Shown here: positions 31,907-32,210 of the stretch, in pieces
Layout: each line of letters opens with the position of its first letter
Position numbering within the stretch: the first letter of the stretch is position 1
DNA from: Bacillota bacterium
Lineage (GTDB): Bacteria > Bacillota > UBA4882 > UBA8346
Direction of reading: 5' to 3'
DNA length: 32,210 bases
Assembly (NCBI GenBank): GCA_023435225.1
Contig: JAEYRX010000049.1
Span: 1-32,210 of the forward strand
Notes under the pieces: model-generated
What the model saw: only the letters and a program-made list of their open reading frames with translations
Told to the model about the DNA's origin: nothing
Database searches by the model: none
Program-made: the position numbers and the translations under genes

Positions 31907-32210
31907 TCTAAGCAATTGTGTATTCTAATTTCCAGGCTTATCTATATTAAAATAAATTGGGCAATAAAGATTTCTTAAGTTTTATTTTCTCATAAGTTTC
32001 GTTAATTTTCGGTAATAAAAAACAAAAAATAGCTTTTTATGAATAATTAAAGTTAGGCAAAAATATTAATATAGTTATAAAAAATCACTAGCGTTGCATA
32101 AAATTATTTTTTCAAAGTCAACCTGAATCTTAATAAGCCATAAGTAATAAATATCCAAGAATAGTACATACAACCATCAATTTTTTCTTTTGGAGAGTAA
32201 GGTTCTGGTA
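31907..32210. other. Gene-free, very AT-rich end of window
   Basis: No gene start, promoter or repeat is convincing. On the minus strand, frames open at the window edge end at 32130-32132 (26 codons) and, in another frame, after 34 codons near 32107. Either could be the 3' end of a gene entering from outside, but the sequence does not decide between them. Confidence 0.4.

Overview
The window is AT-rich (roughly 38-40 % GC by eye) and reads as a chromosome segment of a low-GC Firmicute. The evidence is CodY, RNase J, an RNase J-type HGHEDH hydrolase, TTG starts behind strong AGGAGG sites, and the topA-trmFO-xerC-codY gene order. It also carries a complete pilM-N-O-P-secretin block. A secretin needs an outer membrane, so I infer a diderm Firmicutes lineage (Limnochordia/Hydrogenispora-like, Halanaerobiales or Negativicutes); the exact lineage is not resolved by the sequence.

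Layout. 1-126 is the 3' end of a group II intron (maturase tail, domain V, domain VI). 127-430 is an unrecognised repeat that has a diverged, inverted paralogue at 9016-9165. 529-5796 is a type IV pilus assembly operon: prepilin peptidase, PilM, PilN, PilO, a PilP-like protein, and a secretin with two C-terminal LysM domains. A ComFB protein and a 61-aa cysteine protein follow. 6895-8562 is RNase J behind a long structured leader, with a convergent small zinc-ribbon gene. 9514-17305 is the dprA - DUF494/smg - topA - trmFO - xerC - codY housekeeping run, without hslVU between xerC and codY. Then come cspA, a ketopantoate reductase and a DeoR regulator on the minus strand. 19806-27834 is a sugar island: an MFS carrier, a divergent xylose-isomerase-family enzyme, xylulokinase, a ROK repressor, an orphan sugar-binding protein and a second MFS protein. 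The window ends with a YgiQ radical SAM protein, an Amidase_6 protein and an exported LCAT-like lipase.

How the genes fit together. Type IV pilus parts, ComFB and DprA are all pieces of natural transformation (DNA capture and RecA loading). TopA, TrmFO, XerC and CodY form the conserved Firmicutes block. The ROK-xylulokinase-isomerase operon points to pentose use under repressor control.

The non-coding layer is unusually rich. There are three nearly identical 98-bp MITEs with 16-bp inverted ends and 4-bp TTAG/CTAA target duplications. One of them interrupts the repeat at 127-430, whose paralogue at 9016-9165 preserves the empty site. A second palindromic family occurs at 10757, 11699 and 25281. 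Several single-copy elements share the same plan of outer arms, inner AT-rich arms and an unpaired centre. Heptamer-type short repeats are arranged as inverted pairs in several gene junctions. No CRISPR array, tRNA or rRNA was seen. I found no wholly new multi-gene system; the strongest new leads are the MITE family, the duplicated element at both ends of the first 9 kb, the RNase J leader and the LysM-secretin.
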